A stretch of DNA of 64,000 nt from Zingiber officinale (Eukaryota > Streptophyta > Magnoliopsida > Zingiberales > Zingiberaceae): the NCBI RefSeq assembly GCF_018446385.1, contig NC_056001.1, positions 108,788,436 to 108,852,435 of the forward strand. Reading direction: 5' to 3'. Below are positions 25,172-37,666 of the stretch, one piece after another. Positions within the stretch are counted from its first letter, which is position 1. Every line of letters starts with the position of its first letter. Below the pieces are notes generated by a model that saw nothing but the letters and a program-made list of their open reading frames with translations, made no database searches and was not told where the DNA came from. The position numbers and the translations under genes are program-made.

Positions 25172-26947
25172 TGTTGATACAGTCTGACCTGGATGTTGTT
25201 TTGATGTTGACACTGATTTAAGTTTGAATCAGATATTAAATTAACTCAGATTAATTACTAATCAAGGTTGACTTGGTTAACCTGATTGACCTGATTGGGA
25301 AAAGTCCAAGCGAGGAGCTTGGCACGGGAAAGTCCTGGTGAGTGAAGCCAGGCAGTGGGAAAGTCCTAACTGGGATGTTAGGCAGTTGGAAAGTCCTGGT
25401 GAGTGAAGCCAGGCAGTGGGAAAGTCCTAACTGGGATGTTAGGCAGTTGGAAAGTCCTGGTGAGTGAAGCCAGGCAATTGGAAAGTCCTGGTGAGTGAAA
25501 CCAGGCAATTGGGAAGTCCAAGTGTGGAAGCTTGGCATGTATGGTCGGAGAGGGTTCGGTAGCACGCTCTCCGGACCGTCAGGGGTGAGGGGCAAGCTTG
25601 GAAGCTTGACTCGAGACTCACGGCTTTGGATCGGTCTACAGATCCTTTTCTCTTTGCCTTCGGTTCACATTCTGATCGATCTGCAGACCGATCAAGCAAC
25701 ACTCGATGCACATCGAGTGTATCTTGATCGGTCCGGACCGATCGCAAAACTCGATAACATCGAGTGTATCTTGATCGGTCGGGGACCGATCGGACAAAGC
25801 CTGACACTGTGGATCATTGATCGGTCCGGGACCGATCGGATGATCTCGATGCCGAGTGGATACTGATCGGTCTTACGGACCGATCCAGTTGAGTCCTGAT
25901 CGGTCCACAGACCGATCAGGCTTCGGTGCCAGATTCGCGTGAAGGGGTGGATCGGTCTTGGGACCGATCAGACAAGAACCTGATCGGTCACCAGACCGAT
26001 CAGTGACGATAAATAGAAGCGTGGATCGGTCTGCTGACCGATCCACAGTATGGCTTGTTTTGCATGCGCTTTCTCTTATTGTTTCTGATTCGCAATTGCT
26101 TTTACCTATTTCGTTTCTAACCATCTGCTGTAAGCTTTCTCGAAGTTACAGGTTACAGATTACTTGATGTTGGGTGAATTCAAATTAAGGATCATTAGTA
26201 GAAGGCGACGAAAAAGCTTTTGCTGTGTCTCGCTGCGGACAAACCAGTTTTGGTAGCAACGTCTCGTTTGCGATCTGCTGGCAGCCGTTTGGTCGAAATC
26301 AGCTTGACTTGTGCTGATAGGTTCAAGCTCAGAGGTACCAGTGGAAACGAGGATGCCATTGGTGGGAGCTGAGACAATCAGACAAGGAAGAAGCGTGATT
26401 GGCGACGTCGTGGACGGTTGCAGGGATTTGCTGCAGGTTTGGCAGAGATCCGTTACAGAGCAGAGAGGCATATGAAGGTGGAGAGGAGAGGCTCTCGTGA
26501 CAATGCTTTTTGTGCTCTTGCTGTGAAAAACACTGTGGAGAAAAACTCTCTGGAAGATTGAAGCAGTGTGCTTGTTCTTCGCTGATTGTGGCTGTGAGCT
26601 TCCTTTGATCATTTCACTTGAGCCACTACTGTAAGTCTTGTGCTTAATTTCTTACTGCTGTTAAAGACTTTGTGGAGAGGTTACTCCACCGAGAAGGAGA
26701 ATCCTTTAGCCGGATAGCTTCCGGGGTGTGATCTACCGAAAGATCAAGAGGATTCGTCCACCTTACGGACACGCCGAGGAGTAGGGGCAAGTTATCCCCG
26801 AACCTCGTAAATCTCTGAGTTAGTGTGCTGTGCTTTCTTGTTTTAGTTTTCTAATTCCGCTGTGCTAACAAAGTTCTTGAAGAAATTTGTGTTTAGTATT
26901 TTTCAAAGAGGCTATTCACCCCCCTCTAGCCATCTAAGGTCCCAACA
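25172..26947 (+). repeat. Element B right LTR
   Basis: Pairs with 15543-17299. It includes the hairpin-unit array (about 25296-25540) and the palindrome array (25627-26045), then a leader-like end terminating in GGTCCCAACA. Confidence 0.88.
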
Positions 26948-28405
26948 GATTATAGGGTTAGAACCCTAGAATGGGAAAATCAAGCCTTGAAGGCAAGGCT
27001 TGAGAAAATGAAGAAAGTCTTAGATAGGTTTATTATTGGACCTAAAGGACTTGACATGTGTTTAGATGGTGAAAAACCCAAAAATATCAAATTGGGTCAC
27101 TCCAATACCAAAAGGAGGTCAAGTACTAAGGTGGCACATAACATTGATAAGGGAGGAGTGACTAAGGACAAGGGAGAATCATCCAAGGCCAATGAGAAGA
27201 AATATGCTAGGGTTGCATATGTTTATGGCAAGGATGAGGTGTCCAAGGTTAAGGAGAAGAAATTAACCAAAGACAAGGTGTCTAACGTTAAGAAAGTTTT
27301 GTAGGTCAAGTATCACCCAAGATGCACTGAAGTGGCATAGCCTTAGTGGAGGAGTCACCTAGGGAGGTAATTAAGGTTAAGAGTCCTAAGGTTAGGAACA
27401 ACCTTTGGGACCCATGGTAGATGGGCTATCCAATGTGCCAAGTGGTTAGGAGACAAACTTGAGCCTCTAACCTAATGGGTTGGCATAATTGGGATGGTAT
27501 CATGCATGAAAAATATAAATTTCGATCATATTGTATAAAAATTAGTTTTTGATGTATAGATGTCATATAAACAAATGTTAGGGATGCATTATGATTTAGT
27601 ATAGACAGATACATCAAGAGAAAGTCAAAACTAGGACTTTAGGTCAATGTTCAATTGAACCATTTAGTTAATTTTAGATTTTGTGTCAATTTTAGGATCT
27701 ATGATAGATATATTTATATATATATATTTTCCAAGTAGATAAGGGTAAAATAGATCTCTCCATAATTTTAGATTTTTAGAAATTTTTGTAGGTCTGTGAA
27801 ATTTTGGATGCATTTCTAAAAGTTGGTCAGCAATACTGATTTTTGTTAAAATAGAGTATCAGTCGACTGGTGAAGATACCAGTCGACTGGTAATAGTATT
27901 TTTGAGCACAGAATATTTCTGTAAGCTCATTTTGATGAGGGTAGTCGACTGGGGTCAATGACAGTCGACTGATTCAGGCTGGAAGTGTTTTCTAGCAATA
28001 GAAAATGACCAAAAGGATGGTAAACATGTAAGTAACCTTATGGGGGAGTTAATACATGATAATTGTGCTCATTAGAAGTCAAAGAGTCCAATAATTGGGA
28101 TATTATTGGAGCTCTTTTTGATGTGTGACAAAGGAGGAGAAGTGTTGGGTTTAAGTGGGAAACCTACACACCTTTGCAAGAAATCTTAGCTCAAGGGGGA
28201 GCCTAGGTGAAGGGGGAGCAATTGCTCATTTATTGGCAAAGGGAAGAAGTTAATCTTTACAAGAAATCCTAGCTCTAGGGGAAGCTTAGGTGAAAGGGGA
28301 GCCAAGGGTTAGGTTCCATGTTTATACATGAGTTGATTTGCATATGTATTGCTATATTATTTTTCTAACTTAAAATGAATTACCAAATAACAAAAAGGGG
28401 GAGAT
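26948..28405 (+). other. Element A internal remainder
   Basis: Continuation of element A after the element B insertion. 26987-27304 is a Lys-rich, coiled-coil-like gag remnant. 27856-27975 carries four copies of the palindrome GTCGACTG/CAGTCGAC. 28392-28405 is the polypurine tract. No pol domains are seen. Confidence 0.6.
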
Positions 28406-29305
28406 TGTTGGAGCAATCTAGGTGCCCTAGATTTTGATATTTGGGCAAAGGTTTAAGTTAGGTTTATTGTTGTATCTGATATGCATTGTGAGTGTGCAGG
28501 ATACAAGTATAACAAGAAAAGTCAAAATGTGATCTTAGCAAAGGAAAAATCCAAGGGTGAGTCTTAGAGGTGTAAGTCCAAGTATGTAGTCTTGGTAACG
28601 TAAGTCCAAGTGTGACTTGGCAAATGATGAAGTCCCGGAGCGTGGCTCTTGGCGGTGAAGACCAGACAACGATGACAAGACCGATGGAAGTTCTAGAAGA
28701 TAAGACTTGAAGGATGGGGAGGCATATGAGGGATGCAAAGATGATGGGGGAGGCTAGAAGGCTAGGTCTAGGTTGTGCAAGCAAGGATGAGTGCATGAGA
28801 TATTGTACTCAGGGTAAAATTCTAAGGTTAGGGGTCACTGTAGATGTTACTATAGTAGTTACTATACCAGTTACTGTAGCAGCACTGTAGCAGTCGACTG
28901 GTAGCTGACCGTTGGGGTGTAATAGTCGGCTTCACTTAAAGAACCAGTCGACTGGTGGCGGGAAATACAACTTGTGTTTTCTCCCGAGCTCTATTTAAGA
29001 GAGCTTGGGGTGCTTGGCCATGGTTGATGAAATAGACTTGGTTAAAGTTTATTAGAAGTTTCCTAAGTGCTCCAAGCTTCTCTTGTGATCTAAGGGTGTT
29101 TGGATCAAGGTTGTGGTGAGGTTTCTCCACCAAGAAGGAGGTTTGAGCTAGCCAAAGTTTTTCAGGGAGTCATCAGGCAAAGGATCGGGATCGTCCACTT
29201 TACGGAGGACCGTTGTATTCCGCTACGTACTAACAATTGCAGGAAGCGATCGAAGTGGGTGATCAGCTATTCACCCCCCTTTAGTCGGTGTCAAAGGTCC
29301 CAATA
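28406..29305 (+). repeat. Element A right LTR
   Basis: Starts TGTTGGAGCAATC and ends GGTCCCAATA, pairing with 13262-14303 but shorter. GAATG follows at 29306-29310, matching the left flank. Confidence 0.85.
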
Positions 29306-30357
29306 GAATGTGGCATATCACTAAGAGTTAAATTAAGACTATGACAAGCACATGACATATACAATGATCTTGGATTTTTTTTTCAAGGAACCTCTTTTTA
29401 ACTCCTTGATGTTTTCCTTTCATATTGGAACCATTATCATAACCTTCACCTCTAATATTTTCAATACTAAGATCAAGTGATTTTAACACGTTTTGTAATT
29501 CGTTCAAAATTCCTAAATCAGATGTATCATCTACTTTTAGAAATTCTAAAAAATACTCCTCTATTTTTACTTTATTACATGATATATTAACACATCGTAC
29601 TATGAAAGTCATTTATTCTTGATGACTTATATCTAGTATACAATCAAGAATTACTAAAAACTATTTTTCTTCTTTAATTTTATTAATGATTGTAATTTTA
29701 ACATCATTAGCTAAAATAAAAATCAACTCATTTTGAATTTTATGATCAAGATAATGATAATAAATTTTATGATTTTGAATACGTCTAATATGATCTAACA
29801 TCACATAATCAAATTCAGCAATCATTTCAATCAACCTCAAAAAATTTTCATTATTATTTTGATAAAGATTTTCATTAAATCCTCAAAAAGTCAAACAACG
29901 TTTAGAAATACATTTTACAATTGCTAATAGTCTTGTTATAACTTGTCTCCAACGCTCTTTTTCTTTGAAAATTTCTTGTTGTAGGTCTTTATCAATTGTT
30001 AGATTTTTATCTAATCACATTTTTAATTCATTCCAAGTGTACATGTTAGTTATATATTCAATAGTATTTTCATGCTCTTTAAATCATTCACTAAAATGTT
30101 TCCAATCTCTAAATCCATCCTTTGCTAACGAACTTCTATTGTTTTTAGATTTAAACAACTTACAACAAAAATATTAACTTTATCCACATATTTACTGTAA
30201 ACCAACCACTTTTGATCTCTTATTTCTCCATTACTTAAATATCCAGAATAATGAGCACAAGAAAAATGCCTAGAACTGTTGTCCAAAGGATATACAATAT
30301 TCATTTCTCTTATAGGCTCTTTTTCAACTAAAAAATCACATGAATTATTATCAATAT
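29306..30357 (-). pseudogene. hAT transposase remnant, middle part (DUF4371)
   Basis: Minus-strand translation gives [20 protein letters not shown] and [12 protein letters not shown] (TTF-finger region), then [15 protein letters not shown], a hallmark of DUF4371 hAT transposases. Several stops interrupt it, and a frameshift near 29345-29370 separates the GYDNGS frame from a CACHSLN-like continuation. It ends at the GAATG duplication, and the next codons lie at 13261 downward. Confidence 0.8.
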
Positions 30358-32782
30358 TGATATGAGTTATGATAAGTGGACCCTTTGCAAGAGAAGGAAA
30401 GGGGATAACAAGGACAAGGAAGGCTGAAAAGGGCGAGATGAGGGGCCACCTGGAAAAGGTTTGACCAGGTAAGGGGGTCGCTACACATATGGCAGACAGA
30501 GATCGGTCGAACATAATAGACCGACCGAGCATATAAGTTCGGCAGGTAAAGGCCGACCGAGGGAGGGTCGACCGGGCGAGAAGGCTTATATACGCTCGAC
30601 TGATTAACTTCGGTCGATAAAGCATGATCGGCCGAGCTCCATAGACCGATCGAGCACAGTGGATCTGCGGAGCATGTAAGACCGGCAGATGGACCCCGAC
30701 CGAATATAAAAGACTGGCCGAGTATGTATGGTCGGTCGGGTATAAAGGATCGACCCAGTGTAAAGAAAGTTTAATCTTAGGCTGTCAAAGGCATGGTAAG
30801 GTCACCCGAACATATGAGTTTAATAAGCGAAGACCGATCGAATACGAGTGCTCGGTCGGACATAAATAACCGGCTGAACATGAAGAGTCGGCCGAGCGTA
30901 GAAGCTCTAACTGTACGCGCAACAGACAAAGATCGGTCGAACGTAATAGACCGACCAAGCATATAAGTTCGGTGGGCAAAGGCTGGTCGAGGGTAAGAGA
31001 CCGATCGAGCATAGAAGTACTTATCCTTAAGTTGTCCTGAATATTTATATACGCCCGACTAATTAATCTCAATCGATAAGGCCTCATGCCGATCGAAAAG
31101 AATTTAGATATCTCCACAATAGCATGATATTGTCCACTTTGGGCCTAAGCCCTGATGGCTTTGCTCTTGGACTCTCCCCAAAAGGCCTCATGCCAATGGA
31201 GATATCTTTTCTCTTATAAACCCATGATCTTTCCCATGTGTTTCCAATATGGGACTATGTTTGCAACCTTGCAACCCCAACAATCCCCCCCTCAAACAAA
31301 GGATCATAGGCTTCCCACGTCCGATTCTCGACCCACCAGGTCTTCCTGCCCCTCGGTCCACCCGACCTACTAGGACTTCCTTGCCTAGTCGCAACTAGGA
31401 CTTCCTGCCTGGTGTCTGGTCCTCTTGATCCGAACATAGGAGCCCCCACTTTCTTTGTTTGAGGTCAATATTGTACCCACATGGCTCAATCAGACCATAG
31501 CTCTTGTGCATAGTCGGCGGTTAAACCTTCTGGCAGTCCGGGCTCTGATACCAATTGTTGGATCGAAAAGAATTTAGATATCTCCACAATAGCATGATAT
31601 TGTCCACTTTGGGCCTAAGCCCTCATGGCTTTGCTCTTAGACTCTCCCCAAAAGGTCTCATGCCAATGGAGATATCTTTTCTCTTATAAACCCATGATCT
31701 TTCCCATGTGTTTCCAATATGGGACTATGTTTGCAACCTTGCAACCCCAACAATGTTCGACCGGGCTCCGTAGACTGACCGAACACAAAGGCATTTAGTC
31801 TCGCATGCCCCTTAGTATACAGCCGACCGAGGGAATGTCTACCAGACGATAACGTTTATATACGCCCGATTGATTAATCTTGGTCGATAAGGTTTGATCG
31901 GTCGAGTTCAATAGACCAGCCGAGCATGGAAAGCAGGTTGAGCATAAAGGTCTTCAACCTTGCACAGTCCCTAGCATATTTATAATAGTAGAATCCTGGT
32001 CGGGTATAAACAATCAATCGAGTATAGAATACCGGTCGAGACTAATACAACAGAAGATATTTCTCATATATACAGAATGAGCTTATGTGACTAACCAAAT
32101 GTATGTAACAGGTGAACCATAAGAATATGTGATCATATGACAGCTTAATTAATTTGGCGGCAAATAGCTTCTAGAAGTCTCCACAGGTATATTAAACGAC
32201 AAAGAAGGTACATCTGGGGTAAGAAAAAGATTCCTTAAACTATTATTGCAGTTTCGGCTTACGTCATCTCTTAACAAACTTTAACAAACCAGGGTCCACC
32301 TTATGACTGTGGAGGTTAGATGAGGTAGAATAAAAGGGGGAATCCTCTCCACGGGCCAGGTACGCAAACATAAGCATTGCATCAGAAGCAAACCCTAATT
32401 TTCATCTTTTCCACACTGCTTCTTCTTCTTCTTGCCAGAAACTGACTTGAGCATCGGAGGGCCTAGCCAGGGATTCCCACCCCGGTCTTAGGTCACTAAT
32501 GCTTTGTTGGTTGGTCTCATTGTGCGCAGGAAGAGGAGATCATCCATTGGATTGCTGAGTCTTCATCAATCCACGGAGACACCTCGTCGGAGTTCATTTT
32601 TGTAAGGTATTCTTCATAGATCCGCTTTGGTTTTCTCGGGTCTATCTTTTTACACATTTAGGCTCTTGTGAGGTTCGCTGTGGTTTTCTCGGATACTCCC
32701 CTGTTCGTCGGCATCAGGGTCATTATTCGTCACCGCTCATTGTCGCCCAGCGCTTCATCTTGCAAGCACTTAGACAGGATCA
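30358..32782 (+). mobile_element. Gypsy-like solo LTR inserted in hAT
   Basis: Flanked by AATAT at 30353-30357 and 32783-32787, and removing it rejoins the hAT reading frame. Starts TGATATGAG and ends CAGGATCA. It contains many GACCGACCGAGCATA-type phrases in U3. The end has a leader with CTGACTTGAGCATCGGAGGG, as in many monocot Gypsy LTRs. No internal region is present, so it is a solo LTR, later hit by a TRIM (31087-31752). Confidence 0.75.
31087..31752 (-). mobile_element. TRIM (tiny non-autonomous LTR element)
   Basis: Two direct repeats of about 196 bases (31087-31282 and 31556-31752) flank 273 bases without coding capacity. Beside the right-hand repeat, TCTGATACCA is the reverse of the methionine-tRNA primer site, so the element runs on the minus strand. 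The phrases CTCCACAATAGCATGATATTG and GGCCTCATGCCAATGGAGAT are, as I recall, shared by a TRIM family widespread in flowering plants. The two repeats are nearly identical. It looks whole for its kind, apart from a changed outer end. Confidence 0.8.
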
Positions 32783-33088
32783 AATATTATCTCAATTTCT
32801 TGGATCATATATATCAAGTGAAGAAATAAATTGTTTATCAATGTCAATATTCTCATTATCTACCCTATTAAAAATATTTTTATGCTCACTTAAGTTTTCC
32901 CTTTCCTCATTAACATCGTGAATCTCATTACACTTATCTATATTATCCACATTCACAATTAAATTTTGTGCATTTTCATGAGAACTTTTAACAAAGAATT
33001 TATTAATAGCATTTCTTTATGATTCAGTCAATTGTTCTAATTTTTTTTTCCTTTTCTCACATCCAGAAATATATTTTTTAGGCAACAT
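32783..33088 (-). pseudogene. hAT transposase remnant, N-terminal part
   Basis: Minus-strand frame starting at 33088 (MLPKKYISGCEKRKKKLEQL) and reaching LDIYDPRNWDN just before the AATAT duplication at 32783. This is the usual start of TTF-zinc-finger hAT transposases, with a Lys-rich beginning. The reading frame resumes at 30357 after the LTR insertion. Confidence 0.78.
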
Positions 33089-36000
33089 ATTATAATGCAT
33101 AAAATAACAACAATAACAAAAAAATAGATAATTCAAATTATTTCACTAGTAAAGAAATAATATCATCTAGAATATGATATTTTTCAATATTAATGGAAAC
33201 GTCCTAAGTTCGTTAAGCACCTCATCAGACAACACTTGTTAAAAAAAAATTAAATCATTGTCAAATTAAAACTAATTAGTAAAATTATAGTATTTAAAGA
33301 AACAATAATACTAATTAATAGGTCATAGACATAATATTCAACTTTCCAGAATATTTGGCCCGTGCAATATAAAAGGTTTCTACCTAGTTTAAGTATAGTT
33401 TACAACTTATTAAACATAATCCAATTACCATCAGCTCAGATGACACATTATAGTTTGTCCTAAAGTCATAAGTTCAAAAAACCACTGAATATGGCAAGAT
33501 ATGAAATTTAGATTTGGTAAAGTGATGATCATGCTGGCATATTGGTTTTCACAAATTCTGATATGTGAGGTCAAGAGAGGAGAGCATCTATTGATGGCAA
33601 AGGATGAAAAAAAAAGAAAAAAGATAACATATTTAAAGAATTGGTACATTCTAGAAAAAAAATTGATGGAACAGAAACAACAATACTATGAATTCATGGA
33701 ATAAAATTGCTTCAGATTGTAGCCATTCAAGAGTCCCTCAGTCTCACAACTTTCAAGAATTGAAGTCCCCAAATATATATACGTATACAAAATCGAACCG
33801 ACGACTAACTAAGCAAACTTGATAAATAACCAAACCAACCAATTAAGTTTCCAACTTCATAATTCTGAAACTTATTTAAAAAAACAAAAAAATCAAAAAA
33901 TGAAATTGCCAAATAAATATGAAGGAGAACTAAACCTTATCAAAATTTGTAAATAAGTGGAATATGAGTTTAGAAGTAGTAAATCTACAGATGCACTGAA
34001 AAATTGAAACTGTGGTTTGCAGATGTGACAAAATTCTCCTCCAAAGAACCAAATCCAATAAAAATTTTAGGACACTTTTTTATTAGAATTTCAAATATGC
34101 AAAAAATGGAGACTACAGATTGGAATTTATGGGTTTAAGGGATACACGAATAGAAAAAATAGGTCTCTATTTATCAGCTTCGTGAATACAAAAAAGTCAT
34201 ATCTTGAAAATTCCACAAATAATGATAAAAAACAAAAATTCTTGAGAAGGTAAAAAAATTAATGTGCCAGCAACTACAAATAAAAAATAGCTGTTGAAGA
34301 TTTGAAATGAGCAGTAGAATAAGAAAAAGAGATGCACCTAGTAGCATCTTGTAAATCGAAGAAGCAGCAACTAGCAAATTGAAGAAGAAGAAAAGAACTA
34401 AAGAAGACTAAAGATGCACCTAGGCCCTAGCACTAGCAGCAGCTTGAATTTGCTCTACATTGTAGCAGCTTGCATTTGCTGCATATTGCAGGAAATCGTT
34501 TGCTGGCAAATCCCTAATTTTTCCATTTGTCACTTTGGAAACAACAAACTGCAACAGCATTAAAGGTAAAGGCATGTCATTAATGCAAATAAGGAAAAAA
34601 ATTCTGAAATTTACATGTCTATCCATAATACTAAAAAGAAATTTTTGGCCTCCCAAATTTTGGGCCCAAGGCTATTGCCTAATGTGGCCCTCCTCTAAGG
34701 TCTGGCCTAACCGGAACACTCAGAGAGCATTTGGTTTTTTTGTCAATTTTAAAAAAAATGTGTGTTTTTTTTAGAAAATGATTTTTAAATATTCTCTATT
34801 TCCTTATAAAATGATATCTCCTTTTTAAGAAAATAAATGTGAAAATTACCAACCAAATAATATTTTTTATTTTCTCAAAAAAATGAAAATAAAAAAATTA
34901 CAAACCAAACACTGTCTTAGATTTTTTTTAAAAAATGGAAAAAAAAAAAACCCTGAATGGAGTTGAGGTACAAAACAAAGGACCAATATAGGACTACACA
35001 ATCTATTGAAGAGTAAATTTTTTGACTCGGGACTCAAAATCAGACTATATCTATGCTCATGTGTGCAGAATTTAAAAATTTAGGTTTATTATCATGAAAC
35101 TCATAACCGTCTTAGAACATATTCTTTACTATTTTTAATTATTTTTATTTTTATGATATTTCATGTATTTTTGATATTTTTAATATTTATGGGTTAAAAT
35201 TTATCTATATAAGTATCTAATAGCCAACTAAAGCAACATAATAATCAGATCAAGTATTTACTTTCCAAAGTTTGAGGGGAGTTCACAATATGAAAAAAAA
35301 AAAAAGCAAATAAAGATATTCTTTAAAACAGTACTCAAAATTCTTTTAATAATTAAATACGATTTTCATTTTTTAAAAGATAGGAATTGAGTTCTATATT
35401 AATATTTCTTGTGCCTTGAGTTTTGGGGTGATTTCTAGATGTACCGAACCAATGAAAGAGCAATCCACCTCCTAAATTAGTTACGTAGAGCATCTCCAAT
35501 ATAAAGTTTGTTAAAGGTTTATAAAATAAAAAACCTATAATAAAAAACCTTAAATAATGGTAGATATGAGGTTTGAGATTTTTAGTTTACTAATTGATCT
35601 AAAAAATCAAATCTATTTTTTTCTTTAGAAAATGAAGTTAATAATTAATGTGCATGATTGATCTTTCAAATCAATTAAAAAATAAATTATTTGAAGAAAT
35701 ATTTAATTATAATATTTTATTTTATAAATTGTCAATAATAATTAAAATGATACTCCTTTCTTTTTGAAAATAAATATACCGATAAGTTAAAAAAAATATA
35801 CACTATAATTAAATTGAAATTTAAAAGTTAATTGGATATTAAATGAAAATTATAAATTCAATTAAATTAAAATTAGTAAGTTAATTTATTTATTAGTTAT
35901 AAATTATAAATAAATTAAATTAAAGACCATAATTAGTTAAAATCTTAAGTAAAAATTATATAGAAATATTAAATGAAAAATAATAAATAAAGATATTAGA

Positions 36001-36433
36001 TATGTGATGTGTAATGTAACACCTATAAAAAAATTATATGGAGTTTTTTTTTTTTTTTGGTGTGTAGAGAGAATACATTTTTATATTATCACTGTAAAAA
36101 CAAATTATTGAAAAATTTAATCATTGGAAATGTCCATTGGAGCCATGAGCTTCATCATCTCGGCCAATGACCAATGGTGGCAACACACGGCACTCCTCGC
36201 CCTGTTTTGTCCTCATCCGATTCGAGACATCGCCAATTGTCTCCACCGATCGTTCCTCTGTGAAAGAGATGAGGGCCATCCAAATTCCAGAAAAGGTAGA
36301 AGAAATCAATTGAGACACCAAGAAGATAATTTTTAGATGGCGAGCTTGCTGATCTCCAGAACTTGCTCCCGGCAGATTTGGAATCACTTTCTGAATCATA
36401 TACTGTGTTGCTGAACTTGACCTTTGCTAGGAA
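33089..36433. other. AT-rich intergenic with hAT flank and small repeats
   Basis: No gene is supported. The part to about 34720 is probably the 5' non-coding flank of the hAT element. 34722-34920 has inverted ends (GCATTTGGTTT and AAACCAAACACTG), like a small MITE. 35490 starts with GAGCATCTCCAATAT, a common MITE end, but no matching right end was found. The stretch 36121-36399 next to the MYB-CC gene is open on the minus strand but not recognised as coding. Confidence 0.4.
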
Positions 36434-37666
36434 CTAAAGGGACTTGCTTTTTTGCTGTTCTTCAAGAATTTTCTGCAAGTAGCTTGCGTTTTCCTCTATG
36501 CGTAATTGAAGTGCTCGTTGGACCTACAGAAAATATTAGGCTCAGATTTGGTTACACTGGCAATCAGATGAAACACCAGATTTTTACCTCGAGTTGTTCA
36601 TGCAGCAGTTTTTGAACCTCTATTTGCATCCTGAGAGCTTCTGTGACTTGAATGCTCCTATCGTTTATTTAAAACATAGACAAAAGATAGAGATCAGAAG
36701 GAATAGATCAGCATTGAATGCTCATCGAGGGATAGACAAGATTCAAGAATGTTTCATTTTGGGGTACCTCATCTTGTCTAAATCAGTGTCATCACTAACT
36801 GATGGTTCTTTCTTATCTTCTGAAATGGAAGCCCTTTTGTCTGCATAAACATGTAAAATAGTTGTAGGTAATCTAGAAAGTAGATAATATCATAAATCCA
36901 TGCTAGTCATTCAAGACTCATCTCAATTTCATTCAATTCATCTTTAAGTAGAAACTGAATTACCTTCTGTGGTCTTTGGGAGATACTTAGCAAGTCGATA
37001 TTTCTGCATGTTACAGATAAATAAAACAGAAGGAACACTGTGCAAAAAGAATCCCCAAAACAAGAAATTTCTCTGCAAAAATCACCTGCAAATGACTCTT
37101 TACATGGTAAATAGTCAGCCCTTCGACATTCATGAGCCTCAGTACAGCCTTAGGAGTTGCCTCTGTTTAGGAAACTGCTGAGTGTCCGGAGGAGGATACA
37201 AAGAAATTCATTGGCAAAAGTAGAAAGTGAATTGCTTACTCTCAGCCCCATCAAGCTTGTTCACAGCATCTACAAATCGCTCATGGAGCTCCACCGTCCA
37301 TCTTAATCTTCGCTTGTTTGCAGATGAGGTTGAGGTTGTTTGCAAACGAGGCTGAGCATTGTCATCACGGTTAGAAGATGGTGAAAGAGATGGGACTTGG
37401 GACCTCCAGCATATGTCCTGAATAAGGAACCAGCAAGATCGAAAACAATTCTAAACCAACTGAACATGCCAGTGATCGATCTTCTTATGTCCTGAATAGC
37501 AGAGGAAGTTAGAAGGACTTACATCCAAACGAGGGCTTTCCCAGTGATCTGTGATCTCGATGCCAAGTTGTTCAGACAATATTTGCAATTCTATTTGCTC
37601 ACTGTGAGCTAAACCATCGCTAGCGTGTGAAGCATCGGTAGACAGATTAAGAAAATCCTTCACCAT
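36434..37666 (-). CDS. MYB-CC (GARP) transcription factor, PHR1-like
   Basis: DNA-binding regulator of the PHR1/PHL family, which controls phosphate-starvation genes through P1BS sites. Exons: 37523-37666, 37240-37417, 37086-37162, 36964-37003, 36768-36840, 36588-36657, 36434-36523. All phases agree, giving 223 residues from the Met at 37666. The GARP domain shows [16 protein letters not shown] and [19 protein letters not shown]. The coiled-coil MYB-CC block has [19 protein letters not shown]. Upstream, [15 protein letters not shown] and DHWESPRLD match PHL-type N-termini. The N-terminus is uncertain: the open frame runs to about 37777 without another Met, and family-like residues just beyond lie in another frame. 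The stop comes soon after the coiled coil, earlier than in most relatives. It may be a short isoform, a locus with a sequencing error, or a decaying gene. Confidence 0.75.

Larger units (their letters stand above)
15543..26947 (+). mobile_element. Copia/SIRE-like element B (young, 11.4 kb), inserted in element A
   Basis: Copia element with long LTRs (15543-17299 and 25172-26947) that are nearly identical apart from small differences. Flanks GATTC and GATTA are a slightly changed 5-base duplication. Parts: primer site 17302-17314, gag 17357-18981, pol 18985-22111 in the Copia order protease, integrase, reverse transcriptase, RNase H, then a third ORF 23406-24734, and a polypurine tract 25158-25171. 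The long LTRs and extra ORF after pol fit the SIRE/Maximus lineage. Gag-pol looks broken, with about half a dozen interruptions, while the third ORF is open. The low LTR divergence suggests an age of around a million years or less, an inference only. Confidence 0.88.
13262..29305 (+). mobile_element. Copia/SIRE-like element A (old, non-autonomous), inserted in hAT
   Basis: An LTR element flanked by GAATG at 13257-13261 and 29306-29310. Parts: left LTR 13262-14303, methionine-tRNA primer site from 14306, a gag-like region with two zinc-knuckle-like motifs (about 14340-15540), a further gag-like stretch (26948-27304), a polypurine tract (28392-28405) and right LTR 28406-29305. No polymerase region is seen. 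The LTRs differ noticeably in sequence and length, so it is clearly older than the element B inserted inside it. It looks broken and unable to move on its own. Confidence 0.82.
12209..33088 (-). mobile_element. Decayed hAT transposon (TTF-zinc-finger/DUF4371 transposase), split by two nested insertions
   Basis: Three coding pieces on the minus strand (32783-33088, 29306-30357, 12209-13261) read in order as one plant hAT transposase of the TTF zinc finger, DUF4371 and hAT C-terminal type. The gaps are exactly filled by two LTR insertions, each flanked by a 5-base target duplication (AATAT and GAATG). The coding pieces contain several stops and at least one frameshift, so the transposase is dead. 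Terminal inverted repeats are not certain. A GGCCC-rich block near 34650-34720 could be one end. Uninterrupted, the element would be roughly 2.5-4.5 kb. Confidence 0.75.

Noticed and set aside
29100-29133. Gene-like frames inside the element A LTRs and LTR family C
   Set aside because: They are short, occur in non-coding LTR DNA and are not preserved between the two copies of each LTR.
36121-36399. Minus-strand open frame taken as the C-terminus of the MYB-CC gene
   Set aside because: It resembles no PHL tail, and no splice site pair links it convincingly to the coiled-coil exon. It is left as unassigned.
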